Assembly (NCBI GenBank): GCA_937998305.1
Contig: CALLDL010000110.1
Location: 1-43,053, forward strand
DNA: 43,053 nt
Direction: 5' to 3'
DNA from: an uncultured Desulfobacterales bacterium
GTDB lineage: Bacteria > Desulfobacterota > Desulfobacteria > Desulfobacterales > UBA11574
Positions 1-9,696 of this stretch are shown here, piece after piece. Within the stretch, counting starts at the first letter, position 1. Each line of letters starts with the position of its first letter. The translations under genes and the position numbers were made by a program. The notes below the pieces were generated by a model. It saw only the letters and a list, made by a program, of their open reading frames with translations, had not been told where the DNA came from and searched no databases.

Positions 1-153
1 CACAATTTTATGTGCATCATCGCTTCTATTATAAGCTAATCTCTAATGGTTTTTTCAAATCAGGGAGCGTTTCGGGTTTATCATGAATGAACAGTCGACT
101 GTCTTTATTGCGAGCCGTTACGTTTTCATATACGCCATCATCAGTTTTATGTT

Positions 154-843
154 TCAAATCAACCCTGCGTCGAACATCGCCTTTGCAACCGCAAGATCTT
201 CTTTTTTGGTAATCTTAATGTTAAATTTACTGCCGTTTATAATTTTTACATTCTCCCCCAACCTCTCCACAAGCGATGCATCGTCAGTGCCGACATATCC
301 ATCTCGCCGTGCAGTTTCATGAGCTTTTAATATAAGATCATATTGAAACGCCTGGGGCGTCTGGGCAAGCCAAATATTTTCTCTGGGAAGTGTTGTTTCG
401 ATAATATCCGCTTTGTCGACACTTTTTAATGTGTCACTGGCCGGGGTGCCAAGAATGCAAGCGCCGAATTTTTTTGAACTGAGAATACATTCCTTAAGGT
501 CTTCAGGATGAACAAACGGACGTACCCCGTCATGGATGACAACGGTTTCTGTATCTTTGTCTATCGCTTGAAGTCCGTTATATACAGAGTCTTGGCGCTC
601 GGCTCCGCCGCAGACAAGATTTATCTGGTTTTTAAGGTCGAGTAATGAAAGGATTTCTGTTTGACAATAATCGATGTCTTCTTCTGGAACGACAAGAAAG
701 ATTTCTTCTACCAAGCTGCATGAATCAAAAGCCATTATCGAATGCGCTAAAACCGGTCGTCCCGAAAGATCCAGGTACTGTTTTCGCATCGTACCCTTCA
801 TCCGGGCACCTTTGCCTGAAGCTACAATAATCGCAGAAACCAT
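154..843 (-). CDS. ispD: 2-C-methyl-D-erythritol 4-phosphate cytidylyltransferase
   Basis: IspD transfers CMP from CTP to methylerythritol phosphate, the third step of the MEP pathway to isoprenoid precursors, in the cytosol. The 229-residue protein has the normal family length. Its N-terminus carries the nucleotide-binding loop VASGKGARMKG followed by KQYLDLSGRPVLAHS, and later the motifs VVIHDGVRPFV and TPQAFQYDLI, which are typical of the family. The ATG start gives the expected short lead into the first beta strand. No ispF follows within the window, although the left edge is only about 150 bases away. An AT-rich inverted-repeat element lies upstream and separates it from the HPr-domain gene, so it may have its own promoter. 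Identification is firm. Confidence 0.95.
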   Translation of the reverse strand: MVSAIIVASGKGARMKGTMRKQYLDLSGRPVLAHSIMAFDSCSLVEEIFLVVPEEDIDYCQTEILSLLDLKNQINLVCGGAERQDSVYNGLQAIDKDTETVVIHDGVRPFVHPEDLKECILSSKKFGACILGTPASDTLKSVDKADIIETTLPRENIWLAQTPQAFQYDLILKAHETARRDGYVGTDDASLVERLGENVKIINGSKFNIKITKKEDLAVAKAMFDAGLI

Positions 844-928
844 ATTAGCACCTTATTTGTGATTTCTTTGCCTTTTATGGCAAGACTTTTTCGTATCCAT
901 TCATGAAGTAATTGAGATAGTGAAAATT

Positions 929-1142
929 CGAAATAACAAATCTCAAATAACAAGCAAATACCAATGACCAAAATCCCAAAAAACAAACCAGTAGATGATC
1001 TTGAAGAAAGGCAAACGAATTGAAAAAGATTTTTTCATCAATACTGAAAAAATTGAAATTGTTTAGTTCTTTAGTATTTGGAATTTGGAACTTGTATTTT
1101 GGAATTTATTTGAAATTTGATGCTTGTGATTTGTTATTTCCG
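929..1142. repeat. AT-rich imperfect inverted-repeat element
   Basis: The intergenic stretch between ispD and the next gene holds an imperfect palindrome of about 214 bp. The left arm begins CGAAATAACAAATCTCAAAT and the right arm, read on the minus strand, begins CGGAAATAACAAATCACAAG. Both continue with related AAT/CAA-rich words. No ORF lies inside. It resembles a non-autonomous miniature element. The motif CCGGTTTATCCGGGTTAG follows directly at about 1140, and a near copy occurs at about 11507. Confidence 0.55.
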
Positions 1143-1221
1143 GTTTATCCGGGTTAGGCTCTTGTTTTACAAATATCGATCTGATTTCTCAATTCATCGA
1201 TCGTCAATATTCAATTTTCGA

Positions 1222-2538
1222 TCATTTTAGGTAGCTCAGCTCTTTAGGCAGAGGAACACCCTTTCCCATGGTATCCTCACCATAATTGACACTGGCAAGG
1301 ATTTTAATATCGTTCAGCGCCCGAACATCACCTTCAAAGATGACTTCGGTATAATTTTCTTTCTGAATTTTGCCTCCCGCCCATTGGATATCAAGCACAC
1401 TGCTGGCATCAAACCGGTCTTCGCCGACACACAGTTCCACCTGTCCACCAAAATGCTGAACAGTCTTTGCCACCAAAAGGCTGGGCCGGCTATGGAAACC
1501 AAGACTCACGGGAACACCCACCTTAATGGAAGCGCGCTCAACATTCTCGTTCAGAATGTCTCGGGCCAATTCTCTACCTCTTGTAAGGAAATGGCATATA
1601 TAGTAAAGGCCGTAATTAATGGTTCGATCAAGAAGTTCCTCGGGATCAATTAAAGATGATAATCGATCTTGAACCTTTTTATAGATATTTTTGTATCCTG
1701 CCTTATGGAGATGACGCTCATAAAAATGGAGGAGCCTTCCCATCAGTTGAAGAAGATGAAATACGACTGAAAAAAAACCCCGTAAATCTTTAAGTTTTTT
1801 ATTACCGAATCTATATCCACCATGAATCACATAGGTATCAAAAGAAGATTGAAGGCTATGAACAAGCATTTCAAAACGCCTCATGTTAACTTCATTGACT
1901 TTTTCCGGAACAATCTTCAACATCTCTTTCAGGTCGTATGGCTCATAAAATTTTAGGTCATCAAAACTTTCCGAGATGCTTAGAAATTCACTGGCAATTT
2001 GAACAATATGTTTTTTTTGCTGATCCTTATCGATATCGTCGATATCATAATCAAGCGTCTCCCCGGTTATGATGCCTGGAAAATCATCCATATCATATCT
2101 ATCTTCATGCGGTAACGGTATGTTAAGCCTTTGAGCCTCTTTTATAATAACCGGCGCCAATTTGGTGAGGGATTTTCTCAAAAAATATAGTGTGGCGGTC
2201 CCCTGTTCTTCAAATGTTTCGCCCTCTGGAAGTCCATAAAAATCAAGCCGATTTAAAATATGAGTCTGCGAGTATCCACCAAGGCTTAAATGCCGGACAG
2301 CCGCTGAAAGTTCTCTGTAAAAATATAAGTTTGTGTTGTTTTTAGCACCATGAAAGTCAAGAAAATCTTCAAGAACCTGAGAAGAACCGATGAGTTTTGA
2401 AAAGAGCATTTTTGTAAAAAGATACCGAGATGAACTAAAATTAGAAATATAAATGCAACACTTCAAGTAATCGTGAGAAAATATCCTAACCTTCTCTGAA
2501 AAAGATATGTCACAAACCGTCTTCTGAAATTTCATCAT
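1222..2538 (-). CDS. Large protein with C-terminal HPr-like phosphocarrier domain
   Basis: This 438-residue protein has two parts. About 330 N-terminal residues look mostly helical and charged, and I do not recognise a family. The last 100 residues form an HPr-like fold: the segment LGFHSRPSLLVAKTVQHF matches the HPr active-site region, with a histidine (about residue 349) and arginine in the GxHxRP arrangement, followed by a serine-containing helix (DASSVLDIQWAG). In PTS phosphorelays the histidine is phosphorylated by enzyme I. No enzyme I or PTS permease gene is in the window, so a regulatory or scaffold role is as likely as sugar transport. An AAGGAAA sequence precedes the ATG. The gene starts about 75 bases after the RNase P RNA on the same strand and may be co-transcribed with it. 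The domain call is good; the function of the whole protein is unknown. Confidence 0.75.
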   Translation of the reverse strand: MMKFQKTVCDISFSEKVRIFSHDYLKCCIYISNFSSSRYLFTKMLFSKLIGSSQVLEDFLDFHGAKNNTNLYFYRELSAAVRHLSLGGYSQTHILNRLDFYGLPEGETFEEQGTATLYFLRKSLTKLAPVIIKEAQRLNIPLPHEDRYDMDDFPGIITGETLDYDIDDIDKDQQKKHIVQIASEFLSISESFDDLKFYEPYDLKEMLKIVPEKVNEVNMRRFEMLVHSLQSSFDTYVIHGGYRFGNKKLKDLRGFFSVVFHLLQLMGRLLHFYERHLHKAGYKNIYKKVQDRLSSLIDPEELLDRTINYGLYYICHFLTRGRELARDILNENVERASIKVGVPVSLGFHSRPSLLVAKTVQHFGGQVELCVGEDRFDASSVLDIQWAGGKIQKENYTEVIFEGDVRALNDIKILASVNYGEDTMGKGVPLPKELSYLK

Positions 2539-2611
2539 CTACATCATTTCCTTCTGGGTTTCACAAACCGCCCTAATGGTTTTTGATACATATAAAAAAG
2601 GTCTGTAAAGT

Positions 2612-3004
<393 letters not shown>

Positions 3005-3006
3005 TA

Positions 3007-3035
3007 TTTGTAATTATTTTTTCATCTGTTGTTAA
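3007..3035 (-). promoter_or_regulatory. Putative sigma70 promoter of rnpB
   Basis: On the minus strand TTAACA (-35) and TACAAA (-10) are separated by 17 bases. The predicted start lies within a few bases of the 5' end of the RNase P RNA, which supports the assignment. It is based on sequence resemblance only. Confidence 0.55.
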
Positions 3036-3089
3036 ATGGAAATACTTCTTCCCATGATTTATTTTTGAGACGGCCTGCAAATAAATATA

Positions 3090-3797
3090 TTACTCTTTCA
3101 AATATATTATTCTATGACAGTTGGGGCAAAACTTAAGGCTGTCACATCGAAAAAGCTCATTGTACAGTTGGGGCGGAAGATTTACATTGCATCCATAGCA
3201 TACAGCATCTTTTACCGGTACAACAGCAAGCCCTCCTTGGTGTTGTTCTTTTATTATTAAATATTTTTTTAATAATTGAGGATCAATAAGGCCGGAAATA
3301 TTTTTCCTATCCATATCATGTTCATCAAGTTTCTTTTTGTTAATGCCGGCTTCATGTTCGATGTTTTCTTTTTCGCTTTTTATGCGATCAGAAAATTGCA
3401 AATATTCATCCTGTTTTTTTGCAATAATCTCCTCTGTTTCATCCATACGGTCCAAACATTCTATCATTTTATCTTCAATCGAGGAGTTTTTTGACTTCAC
3501 GGCTTCAATTTCTTTTAACAATGACTGATATTCTTTGTTCGTTTTTACTAATCTAAGTTTTTCCTGGCTATTTTGATTTTTAACAAGGTTAATTTTAACC
3601 TCAGATTCATAGTCCCGATACTGTTTTGTCAATTCACCGAGAACAGACTCTTGGTCTTTTATGGTTTGTTCAATTTCTTTGAGGCTTGAATCAAGGTTTT
3701 CCAGTTTTTTTGACACATCATTTAATGTTGATTTAATTCTTACGGTTTCTGTATCGAGATGCTGTAGTTTCACCAATATTTTAATCTGTTCCTTCAT
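3090..3797 (-). CDS. Coiled-coil protein with C-terminal C4 zinc ribbon
   Basis: This 235-residue protein belongs to the widespread bacterial family with a long helical hairpin and a C-terminal C4-type zinc ribbon. Residues 1 to about 180 are rich in K, E, Q and L in heptad-like spacing, predicting a coiled coil. The C-terminus has two Cys pairs, CYGC and CPNC, separated by about 24 residues (with another Cys between), suited to bind one zinc. Such proteins are thought to bind nucleic acids or the translation machinery, but no reaction is assigned. It lies between the Nif3-like gene and rnpB on the same strand, an arrangement I recall from other delta-type proteobacteria. The family call is firm; the function is unknown. 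Confidence 0.85.
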   Translation of the reverse strand: MKEQIKILVKLQHLDTETVRIKSTLNDVSKKLENLDSSLKEIEQTIKDQESVLGELTKQYRDYESEVKINLVKNQNSQEKLRLVKTNKEYQSLLKEIEAVKSKNSSIEDKMIECLDRMDETEEIIAKKQDEYLQFSDRIKSEKENIEHEAGINKKKLDEHDMDRKNISGLIDPQLLKKYLIIKEQHQGGLAVVPVKDAVCYGCNVNLPPQLYNELFRCDSLKFCPNCHRIIYLKE

Positions 3798-3914
3798 GTC
3801 GTTTTACACCATTTATCTGTCCAATAACTGTTGACAATTAGTATTTGCCTCTTCAAAATTCTAATCCCTTATCTGAAAACAAGATGATTTCAAAATTGAA
3901 CGAATTCAGCACTA

Positions 3915-5036
3915 TTATAATACCATAAAAGGTTCTTTTTCAAGTTTATATGCTTCTATTTTGACATCGATGTCTGTTTCAGACAAAATCTTTTCAAGCC
4001 GATTTGCAAGCTCATCAACGATTAAATGCTCTGATGCAAAATGCCCGATGTCGATGAGACCCAAATTTTCTGCTTCCACTGTTCTGGCATCATGGTATCC
4101 TAAATCTCCGCTAACATAAACCTGGGCTCCGGATGTTACAAAGTGATTTACAAAACTTGAACCACTCCCCGAACATACAGCAACAGTTTTTATAATCAGA
4201 TCAGAATTTCCTGCAACCTTTATGTAATCAAGGCCTAGTTTTGTTTTAATCGACGCAGCAAAAGACGTAAGATCCATACTTTTATCAAGCTTTCCAATGC
4301 GCCCGGAACCTTGTGTGTCTTCGGATGTTAATAACGGATAAACATCGTATGCCATTGTCTCATAAGGATGGTTTTTCTTCACATGATCAATAACACCAAA
4401 CAAATCATTTTTCCGCACAACAGTTTCGATTCTGACCTCATCGGTATGAGAAATTTCGCCGATTTTGCCGGCAAACGGTTTGGACAAAGGTCCCGGCTTG
4501 AACGTACCTTTACCTTTACTTCTAAACGAACAGCAGCTATACGAACCGATATCACCGGCCTTTGTTTCAAAAAATGAAGTAATAACATCCTGTTCATATG
4601 GCACCGGAACATACACCACCAGTTTAAACATTTCATCTTTTTTGGCATGTCCCAATACTTTTAAATTTCTAAGCCCAAGACGACGAGCCAGGACATCATT
4701 AAGACCATCCATTGCGTTGTCAAGATTGGTGTGGGCTGAAAATATCGCCATCCGGTGCTGAGATGCCATCTGAATGATGGAACCCAGAGGCTTGCTAAAA
4801 TTGATCGATTTTAGAGGACGAAATATCAGAGGATGGTGTGTAATTAAAAGATCAACACCGTTTCTGCAAGCGTCTTGAACAACATCAGGAGTTGGGTCCA
4901 GAGCAATCCGGATAGTCTGAACCGGCCAGTTCTTATCTCCAATCTGCAGCCCAACATTATCCCATTCTTCAGCAAGCCGGCTTGGAGCATATAATTCCAT
5001 GACCTCGATAATATCGGCGATCGTTGTTTTCGTCAT
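3915..5036 (-). CDS. Nif3-like dinuclear metal-centre protein
   Basis: This 373-residue protein is a Nif3/YbgI/YqfO family member, a hexameric ring protein with a two-metal site. The metal-binding signatures are present: LLITHHPLIF near residue 65, AHTNLDNAMDGLN near residue 100, and GDLGYHDA with IGHFASEH near the C-terminus. The length and the central region (about residues 130-230, with VYVP and HPYETMAYDVYPL) indicate the long YqfO-type form with an inserted PII/CutA-like domain. Proposed roles include a GTP cyclohydrolase-like or other hydrolytic activity, but no physiological function is settled. It probably shares a transcript with the downstream zinc-ribbon gene (117-base gap). The upstream side holds a hairpin repeat. 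Confidence 0.9.
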   Translation of the reverse strand: MTKTTIADIIEVMELYAPSRLAEEWDNVGLQIGDKNWPVQTIRIALDPTPDVVQDACRNGVDLLITHHPLIFRPLKSINFSKPLGSIIQMASQHRMAIFSAHTNLDNAMDGLNDVLARRLGLRNLKVLGHAKKDEMFKLVVYVPVPYEQDVITSFFETKAGDIGSYSCCSFRSKGKGTFKPGPLSKPFAGKIGEISHTDEVRIETVVRKNDLFGVIDHVKKNHPYETMAYDVYPLLTSEDTQGSGRIGKLDKSMDLTSFAASIKTKLGLDYIKVAGNSDLIIKTVAVCSGSGSSFVNHFVTSGAQVYVSGDLGYHDARTVEAENLGLIDIGHFASEHLIVDELANRLEKILSETDIDVKIEAYKLEKEPFMVL

Positions 5037-5133
5037 AAATTGCTAACCCATTTGTACGTGTCCACGGGGAAGCAAATCCTGTGAAAACGTACGCTCATTT
5101 TTGCTATGCTAAATGGATAAATACCATTCCAAC

Positions 5134-5280
5134 TACAAGCCATCTCAAAAATGCAGATTACGTTCAAGGGCAAGGCGCGAACCGATGAAAAAGCGTAGCA
5201 TACATGGGAGTATGTGAGCATTTTGAAGAGGTTCGCAACGCCGTAATTGGGCGTTAAATGTATGTTTGTGATGGCTTGTA
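5134..5280. repeat. 147-bp palindromic element with TA-ended inverted repeats
   Basis: The ends are TACAAGCCATCTCAAA on the left and, read on the minus strand, TACAAGCCATCACAAA on the right. Internally GCGCGAACC faces GGTTCGC and GCATAC faces GTATGT, so the whole element can fold into one long imperfect hairpin. Open frames crossing it are fortuitous. It lies between the CAT tRNA terminator and the Nif3-like gene. The TA-ended termini with CCATC resemble, but are not identical to, the ends of the 172-bp family elsewhere in the window. Confidence 0.7.
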
Positions 5281-5282
5281 AT

Positions 5283-5316
5283 AAAAAAAGCGTGGCCATT
5301 GTTATAGCCACGCTTT
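5283..5316 (-). terminator. Intrinsic terminator after the CAT-anticodon tRNA
   Basis: A 10-bp perfect stem (AAAGCGTGGC with GCCACGCTTT, loop of 10 bases) is followed on the minus strand by a run of T residues. It lies about 170 bases downstream of the tRNA and ends the transcript before the hairpin repeat. Confidence 0.8.
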
Positions 5317-5483
5317 AAATTCCTCATATTTATTAACTCCCATAACTCATAAGCAATACCGAGGGGTATGTGGCTGAGTAATGTTAAGCCCCATGTTGCT
5401 AATAAGTCTATCCTGTAAAATTACACTCGGATGGTTTGTTTTTGTCACGATTTTAACCCTACGTTTTTTTACTTTCAAACTGA

Positions 5484-5556
5484 TGGGCCCACCTGGAATC
5501 GAACCAGGGACCTACCGGTTATGAGCCGGTGGCTCTGCCAGCTGAGCTATGGGCCC
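5484..5556 (-). tRNA. tRNA with CAT anticodon (Met, or Ile2 read with lysidine)
   Basis: The minus strand folds as a complete 73-base cloverleaf. The acceptor GGGCCCA pairs with TGGGCCC, the anticodon stem ACCGG/CCGGT has the loop CTCATAA, and the T stem CCTGG/CCAGG has the loop TTCGATT. The CCA end is not encoded. The anticodon CAT fits elongator methionine or the isoleucine tRNA whose C34 is modified to lysidine; I cannot separate these by eye. The first pair is a matched G-C, which argues against an initiator. Confidence 0.93.
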
Positions 5557-5576
5557 AAACATTCACATAAAGACTG

Positions 5577-5607
5577 ATTACCTAATCGCTAAAAATGATT
5601 TTGTCAA
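5577..5607 (-). promoter_or_regulatory. Putative promoter of the CAT-anticodon tRNA
   Basis: The minus strand shows a perfect TTGACA -35 box. TAGGTA follows after 17 bases, or the better-matching GGTAAT after 19. The tRNA begins about 20 bases further on. Confidence 0.5.
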
Positions 5608-5752
5608 GCGTTTACCGGGTATTAAAGCTGGGAAAATAATCATCCTCTAATTGATACTACCTGAATAAGGATTATAAAGATTCTCATTGATTTTCATACA
5701 AGGTATTAAACGAACCCACCTAACATATTCATCGACGCGCTTGCTCGTAAAA

Positions 5753-7516
5753 TTATTGGGTCTGTTCGATAAAACTTTTCAGTTTCCGGCTTCTCGTGGG
5801 ATGCCTGAGTTTTCTTAAAGCTTTGGCTTCTATCTGTCTGATCCTTTCGCGTGTTACGGCAAAGTCCTGTCCAACTTCTTCGAGGGTATGATCCGCCTTT
5901 TCACCAATTCCGAATCGCATACGCAGTACTTTTTCCTCGCGGGGGGTTAACGTCGCAAGAACCTTTCTTGTCTGCTCGGCAAGGTTTAGACTGACTGCTG
6001 CATCTGAAGGCAGCATAAACTTCTTATCTTCTATAAAATCTCCGAGATGGCTATCTTCTTCCTCACCTATGGGCGTTTCTAATGAAATTGGCTCTCTTGC
6101 AATTTTTAAGACTTTTCGAACTTTGGATAAGGGGATTTCCATTTTTTCCGATATTTCCTCAGGCGTCGGCTCTCGTCCAAGCTCCTGCACTAGGTATCTG
6201 GATGTTCGAATAAGCTTGTTTATTGTTTCAATCATATGAACAGGAATTCGGATGGTTCTTGCCTGATCAGCAATTGCTCTCGTTATGGCCTGTCGAATCC
6301 ACCACGTAGCATATGTACTGAATTTGTAACCACGTCTATATTCAAATTTATCAACTGCCTTCATCAGGCCGATATTTCCCTCCTGGATCAAATCTAAAAA
6401 TTGTAAACCTCGATTGGTGTATTTTTTGGCAATACTGACAACCAGTCGTAAATTGGCCTTGGTCAGTTCACTTTTCGCAAGTTTAGCTCTAAAACGCCCT
6501 TCATCTACACTTGACATGATCCTTTTTAAAGATCGGTTCTTGGCCTTAAAAGTATACTCCCGAGCAACAATGTGGTCTTTTATTGTCTTCAACTCGGCAA
6601 AAAGCAAGGCACCTTCTTCCTTTGAAAGGTCACAACGTGAACAGACCCACCGGGAAAATTTGGTCTTGGTCGTTAAATTGGTTCGAAGTTCTGTAACCGA
6701 TACGCCAAGGGAATCAGCACACATCACAATTATTTTATTCATGGAATCGAACCATTCAATATTTTCCCTGATAAGTTTCTCAATCTTATCAATAACTCCA
6801 CCCTCAAAACGCCATTCCTTAAGCAAATCAAATATTTTATTATTCCTGCGAGTGATGCACCTTCTGATACGACGCTGTTCATCAGATTTAAGGCTTGATG
6901 CAAAAAGTTTCTCCCGATATACTTTATTTTCTTCATGAATGGACCGTATAGCACGTACTGTTTCTAAAAACCTTTCGATCTGAATCGTTTCGTCAATATA
7001 TGCACCGGTGTCGTCCATATCCCTGACATCTCTTAATACTTGTTTTAGTCGTATCTCCCTGTTTTCTATTTTAATTCCAAGTCCCATAATGCATTCTACG
7101 GCGATGTTTGTATCTATCTGGGCCTTTAAAATCTCCTGTTCTCCTGCTTCTATCTCCTTGGCAATAACAACCTCACCTTCTCTGCTTAAAAGGGTTACCA
7201 ACCCCATCTCACGTAAATACATTTTGACAGGATCAGTTACAGAGCCAAAGTCAGGTGCGGGAGTCGCGGATATTTTAACCTTTTTTGTTCGAGTTAACTT
7301 GTTCTTTTTTTCATCTATGATTTCAATATCAAGATCATTTAACATGATAAGCGTTTCATCAATTTGCTCCAATGAAAGGGCATCATCCGGAAGCGCTTTG
7401 TTTATCTCATCATAAGTTAGAAAACCCTTCTTTTTTCCTTTTGAAATAAGCTTGTCCAGCATTTTTTTTGTAATATTTTTACTTTTTTTCTTTTTTGTAG
7501 CTGCTTTCTTTGCCAT
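5753..7516 (-). CDS. rpoD: RNA polymerase primary sigma factor RpoD (sigma70)
   Basis: This is the housekeeping sigma factor that directs core RNA polymerase to -10/-35 promoters. From the chosen start it has 587 residues. Region 1.1 lies within the first 80 residues after a lysine-rich tail, and a non-conserved region sits in the middle. Region 2 ([26 protein letters not shown], then [14 protein letters not shown]), region 3 and region 4 ([36 protein letters not shown]) are all intact. An upstream in-frame ATG adds eight residues (to 7540). I prefer the ATG at 7516 because TAGGAG lies eight bases before it and the protein then begins [10 protein letters not shown]. It follows dnaG by 36 bases, forming the classic dnaG-rpoD pair without rpsU. 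Confidence 0.97.
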   Translation of the reverse strand: MAKKAATKKKKSKNITKKMLDKLISKGKKKGFLTYDEINKALPDDALSLEQIDETLIMLNDLDIEIIDEKKNKLTRTKKVKISATPAPDFGSVTDPVKMYLREMGLVTLLSREGEVVIAKEIEAGEQEILKAQIDTNIAVECIMGLGIKIENREIRLKQVLRDVRDMDDTGAYIDETIQIERFLETVRAIRSIHEENKVYREKLFASSLKSDEQRRIRRCITRRNNKIFDLLKEWRFEGGVIDKIEKLIRENIEWFDSMNKIIVMCADSLGVSVTELRTNLTTKTKFSRWVCSRCDLSKEEGALLFAELKTIKDHIVAREYTFKAKNRSLKRIMSSVDEGRFRAKLAKSELTKANLRLVVSIAKKYTNRGLQFLDLIQEGNIGLMKAVDKFEYRRGYKFSTYATWWIRQAITRAIADQARTIRIPVHMIETINKLIRTSRYLVQELGREPTPEEISEKMEIPLSKVRKVLKIAREPISLETPIGEEEDSHLGDFIEDKKFMLPSDAAVSLNLAEQTRKVLATLTPREEKVLRMRFGIGEKADHTLEEVGQDFAVTRERIRQIEAKALRKLRHPTRSRKLKSFIEQTQ

Positions 7517-7524
7517 GTATTTAG

Positions 7525-7530
7525 CTCCTA
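7525..7530 (-). promoter_or_regulatory. Ribosome binding site deciding the rpoD start
   Basis: TAGGAG on the minus strand stands eight bases before the ATG at 7516. No comparable site precedes the upstream ATG at 7540. Confidence 0.7.
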
Positions 7531-7552
7531 CAGGCTCCATTTGATTTTGTGT

Positions 7553-9400
7553 TTATTTCAATAACGCCATCTTCTTTTTTTCAGATAGCACTGCCATTTT
7601 TTGTTTTTTACTCAACAGTTTTGAAAGTAATTCAAAGTTGTTGTTATCTTCAGCCTCCTTTATTTTTTTTATCAGAGTATCTTCTTTTTTATTACGTATC
7701 GACTCGAATCGGTTTAAAATATTGAGGCATCCATCATAATCCCACTTATTCTCTCCAATTGCCATGGAAGCTACAATGCCCCTTTCTTCGTCGTCTTCAA
7801 TTAAGTTGATAACGTCATCGATTTTTATATCCGAACAATCTTGATGTGCCAGGATTAAATCTCCAATCGCTTTTAAGTGGTTATCCTCAAAAAGATCAAG
7901 TATGCCTCGCTCACCAATTTCGGATAAAACCGGCGGAAATTGAAGCATCATTGAAATAATCTGCTGCTCCAGCCTTGTCCACTTGCCATGAAATGATTTT
8001 CTTTTATCCGCTTTCCGAAAACCGTTTTTTCTGTGGTTGCGAGCAAAGTCATTGTTAAAAAATGTATCCCTTTTGGTGCTGCTTCTATTTCGAAAAGATA
8101 GTTCCCTCACCTTCTCCAAAAGAGCGTTTTCTTCAATCCCAACACGTTCAGCAAGCTCCTTTATATACAAAGATCTTGCCACACTGTCATCAATGGATGC
8201 CAGCGTTTCTCTCATCTCTGAAATCACACGAATCTTTCCTTCAACGGTAAGTCCGTATTTCTCTATCAAAGTATCTATGAGAAAAGATATAAGGCTCTTT
8301 GCACTTTTAGCAATATCAAAAAATGATTCGTATCCGAATTCAAAAAGATATGAATCAGGATCATGTCCTGAAGGTAAAAGCATAATATTTGCATCGACTT
8401 CGGCGTTCATAAATATTCCTAGACTTCTCAGCGCAGCTTTCATACCCGCATCATCAGAGTCAAAAACGAGCACCACATGGCCATCCTTGCCGATAACGTT
8501 TCTGAGAATATGAACATGATCCGTAGTAATAGAAGTCCCCAATGTTGCAACAGAATTTTGAATACCATTCTGATGCAAGGCCAACAGATCAAAATACCCC
8601 TCAACAATGTAAATTGTTTCAGTCTCTCTGCATTTTTGCCTGGCCCGGTGAAGACCGTATAAAGAAGAACTTTTGTTGTAAATCGGCGTTTCCGGAGAGT
8701 TCAGATATTTCGGCAAATCATCAGTCAATACTCGTCCGCCGAAACCTATCACATGCATGTTCACATTAAATATTGGAAATATTATTCGGTTTCTGAAACG
8801 ATCATAAAAACCGTTTTTGTTTTCTCTTTTAACAATCAACCCGGCTTTTTCTACAATATCGAGGGGGATCTTCTTTTTATTGAAAAAATTGTTGATATTA
8901 TTCCAACCTTCTGGAGCATATCCAAGCCTAAATATTTCCATCGTCTCTTGGCTTATTCCCCTTTGCTTAAGATATAGCAACGCCTGTTTTCCTGAAGGAG
9001 CACTAAACAGATTGTTGTGGAAAAATTCCATCGCCTGTCTATTTATTTCAAGCAGTTTTTCCCTTTCGCTCCTGAGCCTTTTTTGATCTTTTGACATCGT
9101 TTGAACCGGAACATTGATCCCATATTGTCTGGAAAGAATCCGTGCAGCTTCTGGAAAAGAAATACCATCACGTTTCATAATAAAACTAAAAACATTCCCT
9201 CCAGCAGCACAGCCGAAGCAATAAAATATCTGTTTTTGAGGACTTACGGTAAAGGACGGGGTTTTTTCAGAATGAAACGGACAAAGACCGACATAGTTCT
9301 TCCCTGTTTTTTTCAGCAGCACGCTTTCCGAAACGACTTCAACAATATCGGCTGCATGTCTAATCTCTAAAACCTTATCTTCAGGAATAAAAATTGTCAA
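7553..9400 (-). CDS. dnaG: DNA primase DnaG
   Basis: DnaG makes the RNA primers for chromosome replication. The CHC2 zinc finger is near the N-terminus (CPFHSEKTPSF then FYCFGCAAGG). The central core contains GFGGRVLTDDLPKYLNSPET, and the TOPRIM domain shows IVEGYFDLLAL and VLVFDSDDAGMKAA with the metal-binding acidic residues. The C-terminal 150 residues are the helicase-binding region. The frame is open further upstream to an ATG at 9442, but I place the start at a TTG (9398-9400). It has GGAGG nine bases before it and yields MTIFIPEDKVLEIR, matching the usual primase N-terminus. The product is 615 residues. It is transcribed ahead of rpoD. Confidence 0.95.
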   Translation of the reverse strand: MTIFIPEDKVLEIRHAADIVEVVSESVLLKKTGKNYVGLCPFHSEKTPSFTVSPQKQIFYCFGCAAGGNVFSFIMKRDGISFPEAARILSRQYGINVPVQTMSKDQKRLRSEREKLLEINRQAMEFFHNNLFSAPSGKQALLYLKQRGISQETMEIFRLGYAPEGWNNINNFFNKKKIPLDIVEKAGLIVKRENKNGFYDRFRNRIIFPIFNVNMHVIGFGGRVLTDDLPKYLNSPETPIYNKSSSLYGLHRARQKCRETETIYIVEGYFDLLALHQNGIQNSVATLGTSITTDHVHILRNVIGKDGHVVLVFDSDDAGMKAALRSLGIFMNAEVDANIMLLPSGHDPDSYLFEFGYESFFDIAKSAKSLISFLIDTLIEKYGLTVEGKIRVISEMRETLASIDDSVARSLYIKELAERVGIEENALLEKVRELSFRNRSSTKRDTFFNNDFARNHRKNGFRKADKRKSFHGKWTRLEQQIISMMLQFPPVLSEIGERGILDLFEDNHLKAIGDLILAHQDCSDIKIDDVINLIEDDEERGIVASMAIGENKWDYDGCLNILNRFESIRNKKEDTLIKKIKEAEDNNNFELLSKLLSKKQKMAVLSEKKKMALLK

Positions 9401-9409
9401 AAAGACCAA

Positions 9410-9414
9410 CCTCC
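9410..9414 (-). promoter_or_regulatory. Ribosome binding site selecting a TTG start for dnaG
   Basis: GGAGG on the minus strand lies nine bases before the TTG codon at 9398-9400. This supports a rare start codon for the primase. Confidence 0.65.
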
Positions 9415-9696
9415 ATCGAGATAAAAATGGTATGACTGGCAATAAAGGAACCGATCATTATGGGAGGTTCTTAAATGAGAAGAAGCCAAAAAACTGTAAT
9501 GGTTTGTTTGCATCGATATAATTGAACATATTTATCTTTATTTTACATAAAAGTTAAATCTAAAACTCAGGTTTATTGGATTTTTAAAAGTCTTTTGATG
9601 ACCAAAATCCCTGACTCGTCATTGAACAACCCAAAAAAAACTTTTTTAGAAACCGTCAAATATGATCAATTATCTTCTATTTTATTTTAACTATTT

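Noticed and set aside
1-153. Minus-strand open frame of about 38 codons just after ispD
   Set aside because: It has no start codon with a ribosome site and I do not recognise it; it may be chance.
5033-5311. Minus-strand open frames of 60 and 92 codons upstream of the Nif3-like gene
   Set aside because: They run through the 147-bp hairpin element and the tRNA terminator and show no family features.
9475-9525. Sixteen-codon plus-strand frame with a good GGGAGG site
   Set aside because: It is very short, has no recognisable character and lies in the leader of dnaG on the opposite strand; too little to call.
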